Under the pieces are notes generated by a model. It ran no database searches and was not told where the DNA came from. It was given only the letters and a program-made list of their open reading frames with translations. A DNA stretch of 64,000 nt, from NCBI RefSeq assembly GCF_019396345.1, contig NZ_JAHKRM010000007.1, positions 269,535 to 333,534 on the forward strand. Direction: 5' to 3'. Below, piece after piece: positions 8,421-16,658 of the stretch (position 1 is the first letter of the stretch; the number at the start of each line of letters is the position of its first letter). Source of the stretch: Nonomuraea guangzhouensis (GTDB lineage Bacteria; Actinomycetota; Actinomycetes; Streptosporangiales; Streptosporangiaceae). The translations under genes and the position numbers were made by a program.

Positions 8421-9689
8421 ATGGAGCAGGTGGTCGCGGTCGGCACGCAGTTCATGCGGGAGGTCAACGCCGGCGCCATCCTGCGGCGGCTGCGGACCGA
8501 GACGAGCATGAGCGTGTCCGCGCTGGCCAAGGCGGTGGGGCTGTCCCGGCAGGCGGTCACTCGCTCGCTCAACGCGCTGGCCGCGGAGGGTCTCGTCGAG
8601 TTCGGTTCCCTTGATCGTGACTCCAGCAGGGCGGGGCGGCCCGCGCAGCTCGTGCGGTTCCGGGCGGAGGCCGGCTACGTGCTCGGCCTGTCGATCAGCC
8701 CGCAGGACCTGCGGCTGGCGGTGTCCGACCTCGCCGGTACGGTCATCGCGACCGACGCGGTGCAGCTCAGCGCCGGTTCGAGTGGCGAGCAGGTGGTTTC
8801 GAGCGGCGAGCAGGTGGTGGAGACACTCCTGTCCACGGTGGCGCGCACGCTGGATTCGGCGGGCATCACGACCGACGACCTGTGGTTCGCCTCGGTGGGC
8901 ACTCCCGGCATCGTCGACCCGGCGACGGGGGTCATCAGACTCATCCCGAGCATGCCCGGCCTGACCGGCGACATCCTCCATCGCCGGATGAAGGACGCCC
9001 TCGGCTGCCCGATCTACCTGGACAACGACGTCAAGCTGGCCACCCAGGGCGAGCGCTGGCGCGGCGCGGAGCGGCGCGAGGACTCGCTGGTGATGGTCCA
9101 CTGGGGTGAGCGCGTCGGCGCCGGGATCGTGCTGAACGGCGAGCTCTACCGCGGTGCCTCCAACGACGCCGGCGACGTCGGCTTCCTGGACCTGTTCGCG
9201 GACGTCCCGCCGGAGCCCCGCCATCCGCACGGCCTCGGCCCGTTCGAGAGCTGGGTGGGCGGCGAGGAGATCGTCCGCCTGGCGACGGCGGCGGCCGGAC
9301 GCGACGGCGACGACGCCTTCCGGGCGCGGCTCGAGGCCGCGGGGGAGCGGGCGTTCGACGCCGTGCTGGACGCCGTCGTCGACGGCACACCGTCCGCCCT
9401 GGACGTGATCGACGTGGTCGCCCGCCGCTTCGCCAAAGGCGTCGCCGCGATCCGGGCGATCCTCGATCCACGGCTCGTGGTCATCGGCGGCCCGCTGGCC
9501 AGATGCGGCGAGACGCTGCTCGCCGCGGTCCGGCGGCACCTGGCCGACCAGCCTCTGGGCCAACCGGCCCTGGAGGTCTCGACGCTCCGGGACGACGCCG
9601 TCGTCCACGGGGCCCTGCTGCACTCGCTGGACGAGCTCGAGCGCACCAGGTTCGACCTGGTGCGCAGCGGCCGTCAGGAGACCCGATGA
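8421..9689 (+). CDS. ROK-family transcriptional regulator
   Basis: Start at the ATG 8421 (MEQVVAVG, 422 aa), which follows AGGGGAGA at a suitable distance; longer readings lack a ribosome site. Residues 15-75 form a MarR-like winged helix (AGAILRRLRTE, SRQAVTRSLNAL); the rest is a ROK sugar-binding/ATPase domain (VGTPGIVDP, YLDNDVKLATQGERW, GAGIVLNGELYRGASNDAGDVG). The usual ROK zinc cluster (GHxxxxCxCGxxGC) is not visible: the region reads GFLDLFADVPPEPRHPHG. It is divergent from the alpha-N-acetylglucosaminidase operon and leads into the importer genes, so it probably controls both in response to an amino sugar. Confidence 0.9.
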   Translation: MEQVVAVGTQFMREVNAGAILRRLRTETSMSVSALAKAVGLSRQAVTRSLNALAAEGLVEFGSLDRDSSRAGRPAQLVRFRAEAGYVLGLSISPQDLRLAVSDLAGTVIATDAVQLSAGSSGEQVVSSGEQVVETLLSTVARTLDSAGITTDDLWFASVGTPGIVDPATGVIRLIPSMPGLTGDILHRRMKDALGCPIYLDNDVKLATQGERWRGAERREDSLVMVHWGERVGAGIVLNGELYRGASNDAGDVGFLDLFADVPPEPRHPHGLGPFESWVGGEEIVRLATAAAGRDGDDAFRARLEAAGERAFDAVLDAVVDGTPSALDVIDVVARRFAKGVAAIRAILDPRLVVIGGPLARCGETLLAAVRRHLADQPLGQPALEVSTLRDDAVVHGALLHSLDELERTRFDLVRSGRQETR

Positions 9690-9732
9690 AGATCCCCCGG
9701 GATATCGGCGACACGGAGATAGGCGAAAGGTC

Positions 9733-11067
9733 ATGCACATGACAGCACCAGGTCGGTGGCAGGCGCTCGTCGCGCTCGGCACCGCGGCGACACTCACCCT
9801 GACGGCCTGCGCGGGCACCGGCGGCACGAGCGCCCCGGCCACCACGAAGAAGGTCGACGTCTCGACGACCGTCCCCAGCGACCCGGTCACGCTGACCCTG
9901 GCCTACAGCAACGATCCGCCCACCAAGACGCTGGTGGACGCCTTCACCAAGCTCCACCCGAACGTCACCATCAAGCCCCAGATGACGCCGTTCAACGACT
10001 ACGTCAAGTCGATCAAGCTGTCGATGTCGTCGGACTCCGCGCCGGACATCGCGCAGTACAACCCCGGCGCGATGAACTCCCTGGTCCCCGCCGGGCTCAT
10101 CCTGGACCTGGGCCCGTGGGCCAAGGCGTACGGCTGGGACGGCAAGTTCCCCCCGTCCAGCCTGGAGGTGCTCAGCTCGGACAAGGCGGCCAAGCGGTTC
10201 GGCACCGGCGGCCTGTACGCCGCGCCCGGCGCGCTGTCGGTGGTGGGCGTCTACTACAACAAGGAGATCCTGTCCAAGGCGGGTGTCGCGGACGTGCCGA
10301 AGACGCTCGGCGAGTTCGAGGCCGCGCTGGCGAAGGTGAAGGGCGCCGGGCAGACCCCGCTGAGCCTCGGCGCGCTCCAGGTCGGCGGGTTCCACCTGTG
10401 GAACGCGCTGCTCAACGTCACCGGTGACGTGAAGGCCTACCGGTCCTGGGTGTACGGCGAGCCGGGCGGCACCATCGAGAACCCGGGCGCGCAGAAGGCC
10501 ACCAAGATCCTGATGGACTGGGCGGACAAGGGATACTTCCCGCCGTCGGCGAACGCCACGGCCGACGCCGACGCGCTGGCGAACTTCTCCAAGGGCAAGA
10601 GCGCGTTCCTGGTGACCGGCAACTGGGCCGCCTCGACGCTCGAGACGGAGATGAAGGAGAACGTCGGCTTCTTCCTCATGCCTTCGGAGTCGACCACGCC
10701 GCTGAACGTCGCCTCGGGGGCGAGCGTGGCCTACGCCATCTCGGCCAAGTCGAAGAACCCGAACGTCGCCGCGGCGTTCCTGGACTTCCTGAGCTCGCCG
10801 GAGGCGGCGAAGATCGAGTTCGACGGCGGGTTCATGCCGGTCAACACCAAGGCCGAGCTGGGCGCGACGGGCCTGCGCGGCGACATCGCCAAGGCTTTCA
10901 CGCCGGTGGCGCAGAACAACGGGATCGTCCCCTTCCCCGACTACGCCTCTCCCGGCATGATCGACAAACTGACCCCCGGTGTCCAGGGGCTCATCAGCAA
11001 GAAGATGACCGCTGACGACTTCCTGCGCTCCTTGCAGGAGTCGTGGGACGGACACCATGGCTCGTGA
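9733..11067 (+). CDS. Carbohydrate ABC importer, substrate-binding lipoprotein
   Basis: A 444-residue family 1 extracellular solute-binding protein. The N-terminus is a lipoprotein signal: hydrophobic ALVALGTAATLTL then lipobox LTAC with the modified cysteine at residue 26, followed by a Gly/Ser/Thr-rich linker. Family features include LTLAYSNDPPTKTLVDAF, PDIAQYNPG, YAAPGALSVVGVYYNKEIL, GKSAFLVTGNWAAS and PNVAAAFLDFLSSPEAAKI. An ATG two codons downstream (9739) is an alternative start. It overlaps the first permease gene by 11 bases. With the neighbouring GH89, MurQ and kinase, the likely ligand is an amino-sugar oligosaccharide. Confidence 0.92.
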   Translation: MHMTAPGRWQALVALGTAATLTLTACAGTGGTSAPATTKKVDVSTTVPSDPVTLTLAYSNDPPTKTLVDAFTKLHPNVTIKPQMTPFNDYVKSIKLSMSSDSAPDIAQYNPGAMNSLVPAGLILDLGPWAKAYGWDGKFPPSSLEVLSSDKAAKRFGTGGLYAAPGALSVVGVYYNKEILSKAGVADVPKTLGEFEAALAKVKGAGQTPLSLGALQVGGFHLWNALLNVTGDVKAYRSWVYGEPGGTIENPGAQKATKILMDWADKGYFPPSANATADADALANFSKGKSAFLVTGNWAASTLETEMKENVGFFLMPSESTTPLNVASGASVAYAISAKSKNPNVAAAFLDFLSSPEAAKIEFDGGFMPVNTKAELGATGLRGDIAKAFTPVAQNNGIVPFPDYASPGMIDKLTPGVQGLISKKMTADDFLRSLQESWDGHHGS

Positions 11068-12007
11068 TCTGAGCACATCCATCTCCCCGCCGCGGGCCAC
11101 CTCGGCCCGCGGCGGAGAGCCGGTGTCCGGAAGTAGGCGCGTCCGGCGTGGCGGACGGGCGCGCGGCTGGCTCTACGTGTTTCCCGCGCTCGCCGTCTAT
11201 CTGGGGTTCGCCATCTGGCCGGCGCTGAACACGCTGCGCCTGTCCTTCCTGCACTGGGACGGCATCCTGCCGGCGACCTCGGCGGGCCTGGACAACTACA
11301 TCAAGATTTTTCGGGATTCGGCGCTGTACGAGGCCATTCTGCACAGCCTCGTGCTGATCGTCTTCTTCTCGTTCATCCCCATCTGCGTTGGCCTGCTCAT
11401 GACGGCCCTGCTGATGGGCAAGGTGCGGCGCGGGATGACGTTCTTCCGGATCATCTTCTTCCTGCCCCAGGTGCTGCCGCTGGTGGCCGTCGGCATCACC
11501 TGGCGCTGGCTCTACAGCGACACCGGCGTCGTCAACCAGGTCCTCGACCTGGTGGGGCTGGGCGGGATCACCCGGGCCTGGCTGGGCGACTACCAGCTGG
11601 CGCTGGTCGCGCTCGGGTTCATCGGGACCTGGGCGATGAGCGGGCTGTGCATGATGCTCTTCCTGGCCGGCGCGCAGAAGATCGACCCGTCCCTGTACGA
11701 GGCCGCCACCCTCGACGGCGCCGGATCATGGCGGCAGTTCCTCCACGTCACCCTGCCCGGGGTGCGCAAGGAGATCACGATCGCCGGCGTCATCACCACG
11801 ATCGCGGCGCTGGCCAGCTTCGACCTCGTCTTCACCACGACGAACGGCGGCCCGGCGGGACAGACGAACGTGCCCGCCCTGCTGGTCTACCGGCTGGCCT
11901 TCAACGAGGGCGACATCGGCGGCGCGAGCGCGCTGGCGGTCGTGCTGACCGTGCTGGTGATCGCCGTCGTCAGCGCCATCCGATACTTCACCAGGGATGA
12001 GGGTTGA
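11057..12007 (+). CDS. Carbohydrate ABC importer, permease 1 (MalF/UgpA type)
   Basis: A 316-residue inner-membrane permease with six predicted helices (first at about 37-58, WLYVFPALAVYLGFAIWPALN). The EAA loop that contacts the ATPase is present (YEAATLDGAGSWRQFLHVTLP). The gene starts inside the end of the binding-protein gene and is followed almost directly by the second permease, so the three are one operon. No ATPase is encoded here; actinomycete CUT1 importers commonly share a distant MsiK-type ATPase, which is inferred for this system. Confidence 0.92.
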   Translation: MARDLSTSISPPRATSARGGEPVSGSRRVRRGGRARGWLYVFPALAVYLGFAIWPALNTLRLSFLHWDGILPATSAGLDNYIKIFRDSALYEAILHSLVLIVFFSFIPICVGLLMTALLMGKVRRGMTFFRIIFFLPQVLPLVAVGITWRWLYSDTGVVNQVLDLVGLGGITRAWLGDYQLALVALGFIGTWAMSGLCMMLFLAGAQKIDPSLYEAATLDGAGSWRQFLHVTLPGVRKEITIAGVITTIAALASFDLVFTTTNGGPAGQTNVPALLVYRLAFNEGDIGGASALAVVLTVLVIAVVSAIRYFTRDEG

Positions 12008-12009
12008 GC

Positions 12010-12825
12010 ATGCGCGGCGGGGTCAGCATCCGGTATGGCGTACTTGTCGTGTTGGCGGTCATGGTGCTGCTGCCGTTCGCCGGCATCATCCTGGCCGCCC
12101 TGCATCCGCCGGGCGCGCAGCTCAACGGGCTGAGCATCCCTGAGCGGTGGTCGTGGGAGACCTTGGCGCTGGCCTGGGAACGGGGCAACTTCACCGCCCT
12201 CATGCGGTCGAGCGTGCTGATCTCGGTGTGCGTGGTGCCGCTCGCGCTGGTGCTGGCCACGCTGGCCGGATACGGGCTGACGGTCCTGAAGGTCTGGGGC
12301 CACAAGACGGTGACGGCCGGTTTCGTGCTGGGACTCACGCTGCCGATCGAGCTCATCGTGGTGGCGCTCTACTTCAACCTGCGCGAGGTCGGCCTCACCA
12401 ACTCCTATCTCGGCATCATTCTCGCCGAGGTGGCGCTGTTCATGCCGTTCGGCGTCTACTGGATGCGCTCGCACTTCTCCAACATCCCCGAAGAGCTCGT
12501 CGAGGCCGCCCGCATCGACGGCGCCAGGGACATCGTCGTGCTGGCGCGCGTGCTGCTGCCGATCTCGTGGCCGGCGATCACCACCTTGTCGGTCCTGTAC
12601 TTCATGTGGTCGTGGAACCAGTTCCTGCTGGTGCTGGTCATGATGCAGGACCCGGAGCGGCGCACCGCCCCGGGGGGTCTGGGGCTGTTCGTGGGGCAGT
12701 ACTCGACCGACATCCCGTTGCTGTCGGCGGCCGGTCTGATCGTCATCACCCCGATCGTGGTCGTCTACCTCATCTTCCAGCGCAGCTTCGTCAACGGCAT
12801 CACCCAGGGCGCGATCAAGGGGTAG
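12010..12825 (+). CDS. Carbohydrate ABC importer, permease 2 (MalG/UgpE type)
   Basis: A permease of about 271 residues with six predicted helices and the EAA loop VEAARIDGARDIVVLARVLLP. I chose the ATG at 12010 because GAGGG lies six bases upstream; an in-frame TTG at 12004 would overlap the preceding stop. It pairs with the upstream permease as the heterodimeric channel of the importer and is the last gene of the operon before a repeat-filled, gene-free stretch. Confidence 0.92.
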   Translation: MRGGVSIRYGVLVVLAVMVLLPFAGIILAALHPPGAQLNGLSIPERWSWETLALAWERGNFTALMRSSVLISVCVVPLALVLATLAGYGLTVLKVWGHKTVTAGFVLGLTLPIELIVVALYFNLREVGLTNSYLGIILAEVALFMPFGVYWMRSHFSNIPEELVEAARIDGARDIVVLARVLLPISWPAITTLSVLYFMWSWNQFLLVLVMMQDPERRTAPGGLGLFVGQYSTDIPLLSAAGLIVITPIVVVYLIFQRSFVNGITQGAIKG

Positions 12826-12854
12826 CCCTCCGTATTCCGCACTCCCCGCCGTAC

Positions 12855-13135
12855 TTCGGCTGGGGTCCTTTGGGGGGAGTGAGGGCGGTGATCGGCTGGG
12901 ATCCTTCGGGGGAGCGGGGGCGGCGATCGCTGAGGTCCTATGGGGGAGCGGCTGGCGGCGATCGTTGGGGTTCTTCAGGGGAGTGGGCGGTGATCGTTGG
13001 GGTCCTTCGGGGGAGCGGGGTGGCGATCGTTGGGGTCCTTCGGGGGAGTGGGGTGGCGATCGTTGGGGTCCCTCTGAGGAGCGGGGACGGTGATTGTTGG
13101 GGTCCCTCTGTGGAGTGGGAGTGGCGATCGCTCGC
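12855..13135. repeat. Imperfect ~33-bp tandem repeats between convergent genes
   Basis: The 360-bp gap between the importer operon and the convergent MFS gene has no gene. It holds about eight head-to-tail imperfect units, with the core GATCG (or GATTG) at 12890, 12925, 12960, 12992, 13025, 13058, 13092 and 13125, a spacing of 32-35 bases. The unit reads GGCGATCGTTGGGGTCC followed by TTCGGGGGAG and then YGGGGT. Units near 12960-13075 are the most alike. No hairpin arms typical of a terminator are seen. It looks like an intergenic minisatellite of unknown role. Confidence 0.85.
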
Positions 13136-13185
13136 GGTGCCGGTGACGAAGTGGTACGTGTGGGGAACGCGGCTGGCGAGGGTTG

Positions 13186-14637
13186 TCAGACCCGCGCGGC
13201 GGTGGGCCGTGTGGCTGGGGTGGCGGAAGTCGGGCGGCGGCCGGGGAGGAAGGCCGCGAAGGCGAGGGCGACCAGCGCGGCGCCCGCGCCGATGGCCATG
13301 ACCAGGCGGAAGCCGTTCTGGGACGGGAGGGTGACGGAGCCGAGCGTGGTGGTCATCTGGGCCAGGACGACGCCGGAGACCGCGCTGGAGATCGAGGTGC
13401 CGATGGCCCGCATCAGCGTGTTGAGGCTGTTGGCGGCGGCCGTCTCCGACACGGGCACGGCCCCCATGACGAGCGCGGGCATGGCGCCGTACGCGAGTCC
13501 GATCCCGGCCCCGATCACCGCGGAGACGAGCACCAGGTGCCAGATGGCGGACATCAGCGCGATGCTCAGGCCGTAACCGGCGGCGACCACGAGCGCGCCG
13601 CACATCAAGGTCACCTTGGGACCCCTGGCCTTGGAGATCCGCGCGGACAGCGGGGCCATCACCATCATCACCAGGCCGGAGGGGCCCATCACCAGGCCCA
13701 CGGTCAGCATCGACTCGCCCAGCCCGTAGCCGGTGGCCTTCGGGATCTGCAGGAGCTGCGGGAGCACCAGGGACATCGCGAACATCGCGAAGCCGAACAC
13801 GGCGGAGGCGAGGTTGGTCAGCAGCACCTGACGGCGCGCGGTGGTGCGCAGGTCCACCAGCGGCTGGCTGGTACGCAGCTCCCACCAGCCCCACAGCGCC
13901 AGCGCGACGACCGCCGCGCCGAACAGGCCGATGGTCAGGCCGCTGGTCCAGCCCCAGCCGGCCCCCTGGGAGATCGCCAGCAGCAGGCACACCAGCGCGA
14001 TCGACAGCCCCGCCGCGCCCACCAGGTCGAAGCGGCCGCCGGTACGCACGCTGGATTCCGGCACGAGGGTCAGCACGAGCACGGTGGCCAGGGCGCCGAG
14101 GGCTGCCGCGGTCCAGAACAGCACGTGCCAGTCGGTACGTTCGGCCAGGAAGGCGGCCGCGGGCAGGCCGAGCGCGCCGCCCACGCCCAGCGAGGCGCTC
14201 ATCAGCGCGGTCGCCGAGCCGAGGCGCTCGGCGGGTAGTTCGTCGCGCATGATGCTGATGCCGAGCGGGATGACACCGGCGGCCAGGCCCTGCAGCGTCC
14301 GTCCGACGACCATGGGCGTCAACGTGTCGGCCAGAGCGCAGACGGCCGAGCCGGTCACCAGCAGGACCAGGCTGATCAGCAGCATGCGCCGCTTGCCGTA
14401 CATGTCTCCCAGCCGGCCCACCGTCGGCGTCGCGACGGCGCCGGCGAGCAGCGTGGCGGTGATCGCCCAGGCCGTGTCGGCGGCCGGGGCGCTCAGGAGC
14501 CGCGGGAGCTGGGGGATCAGCGGGATCACCAGGGTCTGCATCAGCGAGACCACAATCCCGGCGAGGGCGAGCACCACGACGACGGTATTCGTCTGTGGCG
14601 GCCCGGATGGCCGGGCGTGAGCGGGCACAGTGGACAT
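13186..14637 (-). CDS. MFS drug-export permease (DHA2/EmrB type)
   Basis: A 483-residue, roughly 14-helix exporter. The start is the ATG at 14637 (MSTVPAHARP) because GGAGG lies eight bases before it, inside a longer in-frame reading. Motif A-like GRLGDMYGKRRMLL follows helix 2, and motif C-like GVGGALGLPAAAFL is present. It is divergent from a P450 gene whose downstream neighbour is a TetR regulator, with a promoter-like region between them. This suggests co-regulated export and oxidation of a small molecule. Its substrate, and whether it serves the polyketide cluster, are unknown. Confidence 0.9.
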   Translation of the reverse strand: MSTVPAHARPSGPPQTNTVVVVLALAGIVVSLMQTLVIPLIPQLPRLLSAPAADTAWAITATLLAGAVATPTVGRLGDMYGKRRMLLISLVLLVTGSAVCALADTLTPMVVGRTLQGLAAGVIPLGISIMRDELPAERLGSATALMSASLGVGGALGLPAAAFLAERTDWHVLFWTAAALGALATVLVLTLVPESSVRTGGRFDLVGAAGLSIALVCLLLAISQGAGWGWTSGLTIGLFGAAVVALALWGWWELRTSQPLVDLRTTARRQVLLTNLASAVFGFAMFAMSLVLPQLLQIPKATGYGLGESMLTVGLVMGPSGLVMMVMAPLSARISKARGPKVTLMCGALVVAAGYGLSIALMSAIWHLVLVSAVIGAGIGLAYGAMPALVMGAVPVSETAAANSLNTLMRAIGTSISSAVSGVVLAQMTTTLGSVTLPSQNGFRLVMAIGAGAALVALAFAAFLPGRRPTSATPATRPTAARV

Positions 14638-14679
14638 GGGGGAAACCTCCATCACAAGGGGTTGGGGACGACTCGACAG

Positions 14680-14724
14680 GACTTAAATCAGTCGCTTGAC
14701 TTAATCTAACAGTACGGGTTTACT
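14680..14724 (+). promoter_or_regulatory. Promoter-like region upstream of the first P450
   Basis: TTGACT (14696-14701) and TTTACT (14719-14724) are separated by 17 bases, a fair match to a housekeeping-type promoter reading toward the P450. It overlaps AGTC-N4-GACT and a direct repeat of GACTTAA(A)TC, a plausible site for the TetR protein encoded just downstream. Inferred from sequence only. Confidence 0.4.
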
Positions 14725-14762
14725 GACCACGAACTGACCGTCGGTTCGGAGGAGGCCGCGTC

Positions 14763-15977
14763 GTGAGCCAAGGCGAGCAAGTCCTGATCTATCCGATTCC
14801 CAGTGACGCGGCCCTGGAGCCGCCGGTGGAATGGGCGCAGCTCCAGCGGAAGTGCCCCGTGGCGCGGGTGACGCTGCCAAGCGGCGACGAGGCGTCCCTG
14901 GTCACGCGCTACGAGGACGTCAAGCGGGTGCTGTCCGACCCGCGGTTCACCCGGCCGACGCACGTGGACGACGCGGCCCGGATCTCGGACAACGAGTCGG
15001 GCGGGGTTTTCAACAGCGAGATGGCGACGGCGATACCGCAGTCCGGTGAGGCGCACCAGCGCTGGCGGCGGATGATCAGCAAGTGGTTCACCGTCAAGCG
15101 CATGGCCGCGCTGCGGCCGGGGATGGAGGCGATGGCCGAGCGGCTCATCGATGACATGCTGGAGCGGGGCCGGCCGGCGGATCTCAAGGCGAGCCTGGGC
15201 TTCCCGCTGCCGGTGTGGGTGATCTGCGATCTGCTCGGGGTCCCGGACGCGGACCGCGACCGGTTCGCGTACTGGTCCGACACGCTGCTCAACCTGACCC
15301 GCTACACGCAGGCGCAGATCGACACGGCGCAGGCCGAGTTCGTCCAGTACATGGCCGCCCACATCATCGCCAAGCGCGCCGAACCGGGCGAGGACCTGCT
15401 CAGCGAGCTCATCACGAACACCGACGCCGACGGCGGGCGGCTGTCCGACGCGACCCTGGTGGCCACCGGCATGGGCCTGCTGGTCGCCGGGCACGAGACC
15501 ACCGCGAACATGATCGGCAAGATGGTGGCGATGCTGCTGGCCGACCGGCGTCGCTGGGAGCTGCTGCTGGCCGACCGGTCGCTCGTGCGCACCGCGGTGG
15601 AAGAGGCGCTGCGGTTCGACGCCAACGCGGGGTTCGGCATGCCGCGCTACCTCGGTGAGGACCTGGAGGTCGCCGGGACCGTGCTGCCGGGCGGGACGAC
15701 CGTGGTGTGCAGCATGGCCGCGGCCAACCGCGACGAGAGCGCGTTCGAGGGCGCCGGCGACATGGACCTCGGCCGCAGCCCGAACCTCCACCTGGCCTTC
15801 GGCGCCGGGGCGCACTCCTGCCTGGGACAGGCGCTGGCCCGCACGGAGTTGCAGGCGGTGCTCGAGGTGCTGCTGCGCCGGCTCCCCTCGCTGGAGCTCG
15901 CCGTCCCGGTGGCGGACCTGCGGCGGGTCGAAGGACTCGCCGTCGGCGGGTTGCGCGAAGTCCTGGTGCGGTGGTGA
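14763..15977 (+). CDS. Cytochrome P450 (first of two)
   Basis: A 404-residue soluble bacterial P450, a class I mono-oxygenase needing ferredoxin and reductase. The GTG start at 14763 follows GGAGGAGG. I-helix oxygen-binding motif AGHETT, K-helix ExxR (EEALR) and the heme loop FGAGAHSCLGQAL with the axial cysteine are all present, so it should be catalytic. Its stop overlaps the start of a TetR regulator (GTGA). A ferredoxin reductase, a second P450 and a 3Fe-4S ferredoxin follow, making a self-contained redox island. The substrate could be the macrolactam of the neighbouring cluster, but nothing in the sequence proves this. Confidence 0.92.
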   Translation: MSQGEQVLIYPIPSDAALEPPVEWAQLQRKCPVARVTLPSGDEASLVTRYEDVKRVLSDPRFTRPTHVDDAARISDNESGGVFNSEMATAIPQSGEAHQRWRRMISKWFTVKRMAALRPGMEAMAERLIDDMLERGRPADLKASLGFPLPVWVICDLLGVPDADRDRFAYWSDTLLNLTRYTQAQIDTAQAEFVQYMAAHIIAKRAEPGEDLLSELITNTDADGGRLSDATLVATGMGLLVAGHETTANMIGKMVAMLLADRRRWELLLADRSLVRTAVEEALRFDANAGFGMPRYLGEDLEVAGTVLPGGTTVVCSMAAANRDESAFEGAGDMDLGRSPNLHLAFGAGAHSCLGQALARTELQAVLEVLLRRLPSLELAVPVADLRRVEGLAVGGLREVLVRW

Positions 15978-16624
15978 CCGTGACCGGCCGGACCGTCCGG
16001 GCCGATCGGGCCGAGGCGACGCGGGAGGCGATCCTGACGGCGGCGGAGCGGCTGTTCGCCGAGCACGGGGTGATGGCGGTGTCCAACCGGCAGGTCAGCG
16101 AGGCCGCGGGGCAGGGCAACAACACCGCGGTCGGCTATCACTTCGGCACGAAGACCGATCTCGTACGCGCCATCGTCCGCAAACACGCCGAGCGGATCGA
16201 GCGGGTACGCCTGCGGATACTGGTCGAGATCGGCGACAGCTCGGACGTACGGGACTGGGTGGCCTGCCTGGTACGCCCGACCGCCGATCACCTGGCCGCC
16301 CTGGGCAACCCGACCTGGTTCGCCCGGTTCGGCGCCCAGGTGATGACCGACCCGGTGTTCCGCGAAATCATGATCGAGGAGGCTCTGAGCTCGCGCGCGC
16401 TGCTCCAGATCATCGACGGGCTCAACCGGTGCCTGCCCGATCTGCCGGCCGAGGTGCGGGCCGAGCGCTATGACATGGCTCGTCAGCTCATGGTGCACGT
16501 GTGCGCCGAGCGCGAGCGCGCCCTGGCCGAGGGCACCCCCACACCCCGATCGAGCTGGCACGACGCCGCGACCGGGTTGATCGACGCCATCGTCGGACTG
16601 TGGCTGGCACCGGTCACGTCCTAA
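15974..16624 (+). CDS. TetR-family transcriptional regulator (P450 island)
   Basis: A protein of about 216 residues; the GTG at 15974 overlaps the P450 stop, and a GTG two codons later is an alternative. Residues 13-60 form the TetR helix-turn-helix (ATREAILTAAERLFAEHG, RQVSEAAGQGNNTAVGYHFGTK). The C-terminal ligand domain contains WFARFGAQVMTDP. Coupling to the P450 suggests control of this operon and perhaps of the divergent MFS exporter through the dyad near 14690. The ligand is unknown. Confidence 0.9.
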   Translation: MTVTGRTVRADRAEATREAILTAAERLFAEHGVMAVSNRQVSEAAGQGNNTAVGYHFGTKTDLVRAIVRKHAERIERVRLRILVEIGDSSDVRDWVACLVRPTADHLAALGNPTWFARFGAQVMTDPVFREIMIEEALSSRALLQIIDGLNRCLPDLPAEVRAERYDMARQLMVHVCAERERALAEGTPTPRSSWHDAATGLIDAIVGLWLAPVTS

Positions 16625-16637
16625 GGAGGACTTTTCC

Positions 16638-16658
16638 ATGAACGTAGTCAAAGCGTGA
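16638..16658 (+). other. Six-codon leader ORF (MNVVKA) before the ferredoxin reductase
   Basis: A strong Shine-Dalgarno sequence (AAGGAGGA, 16623-16630) sits eight bases before an ATG at 16638, but that frame ends after six codons. Its TGA overlaps the GTG (16655) from which the ferredoxin reductase is read. Either this is a translational-coupling leader, or one or two bases have been lost or gained and the ATG was once the true start. Confidence 0.5.

Noticed and set aside
12938..13990. Minus-strand frame with an 11-residue repeated peptide (RTPTIATPLPR type)
   Set aside because: The repeats come from the intergenic ~33-bp array and the rest is out of frame with the MFS gene, which is clearly the real gene.
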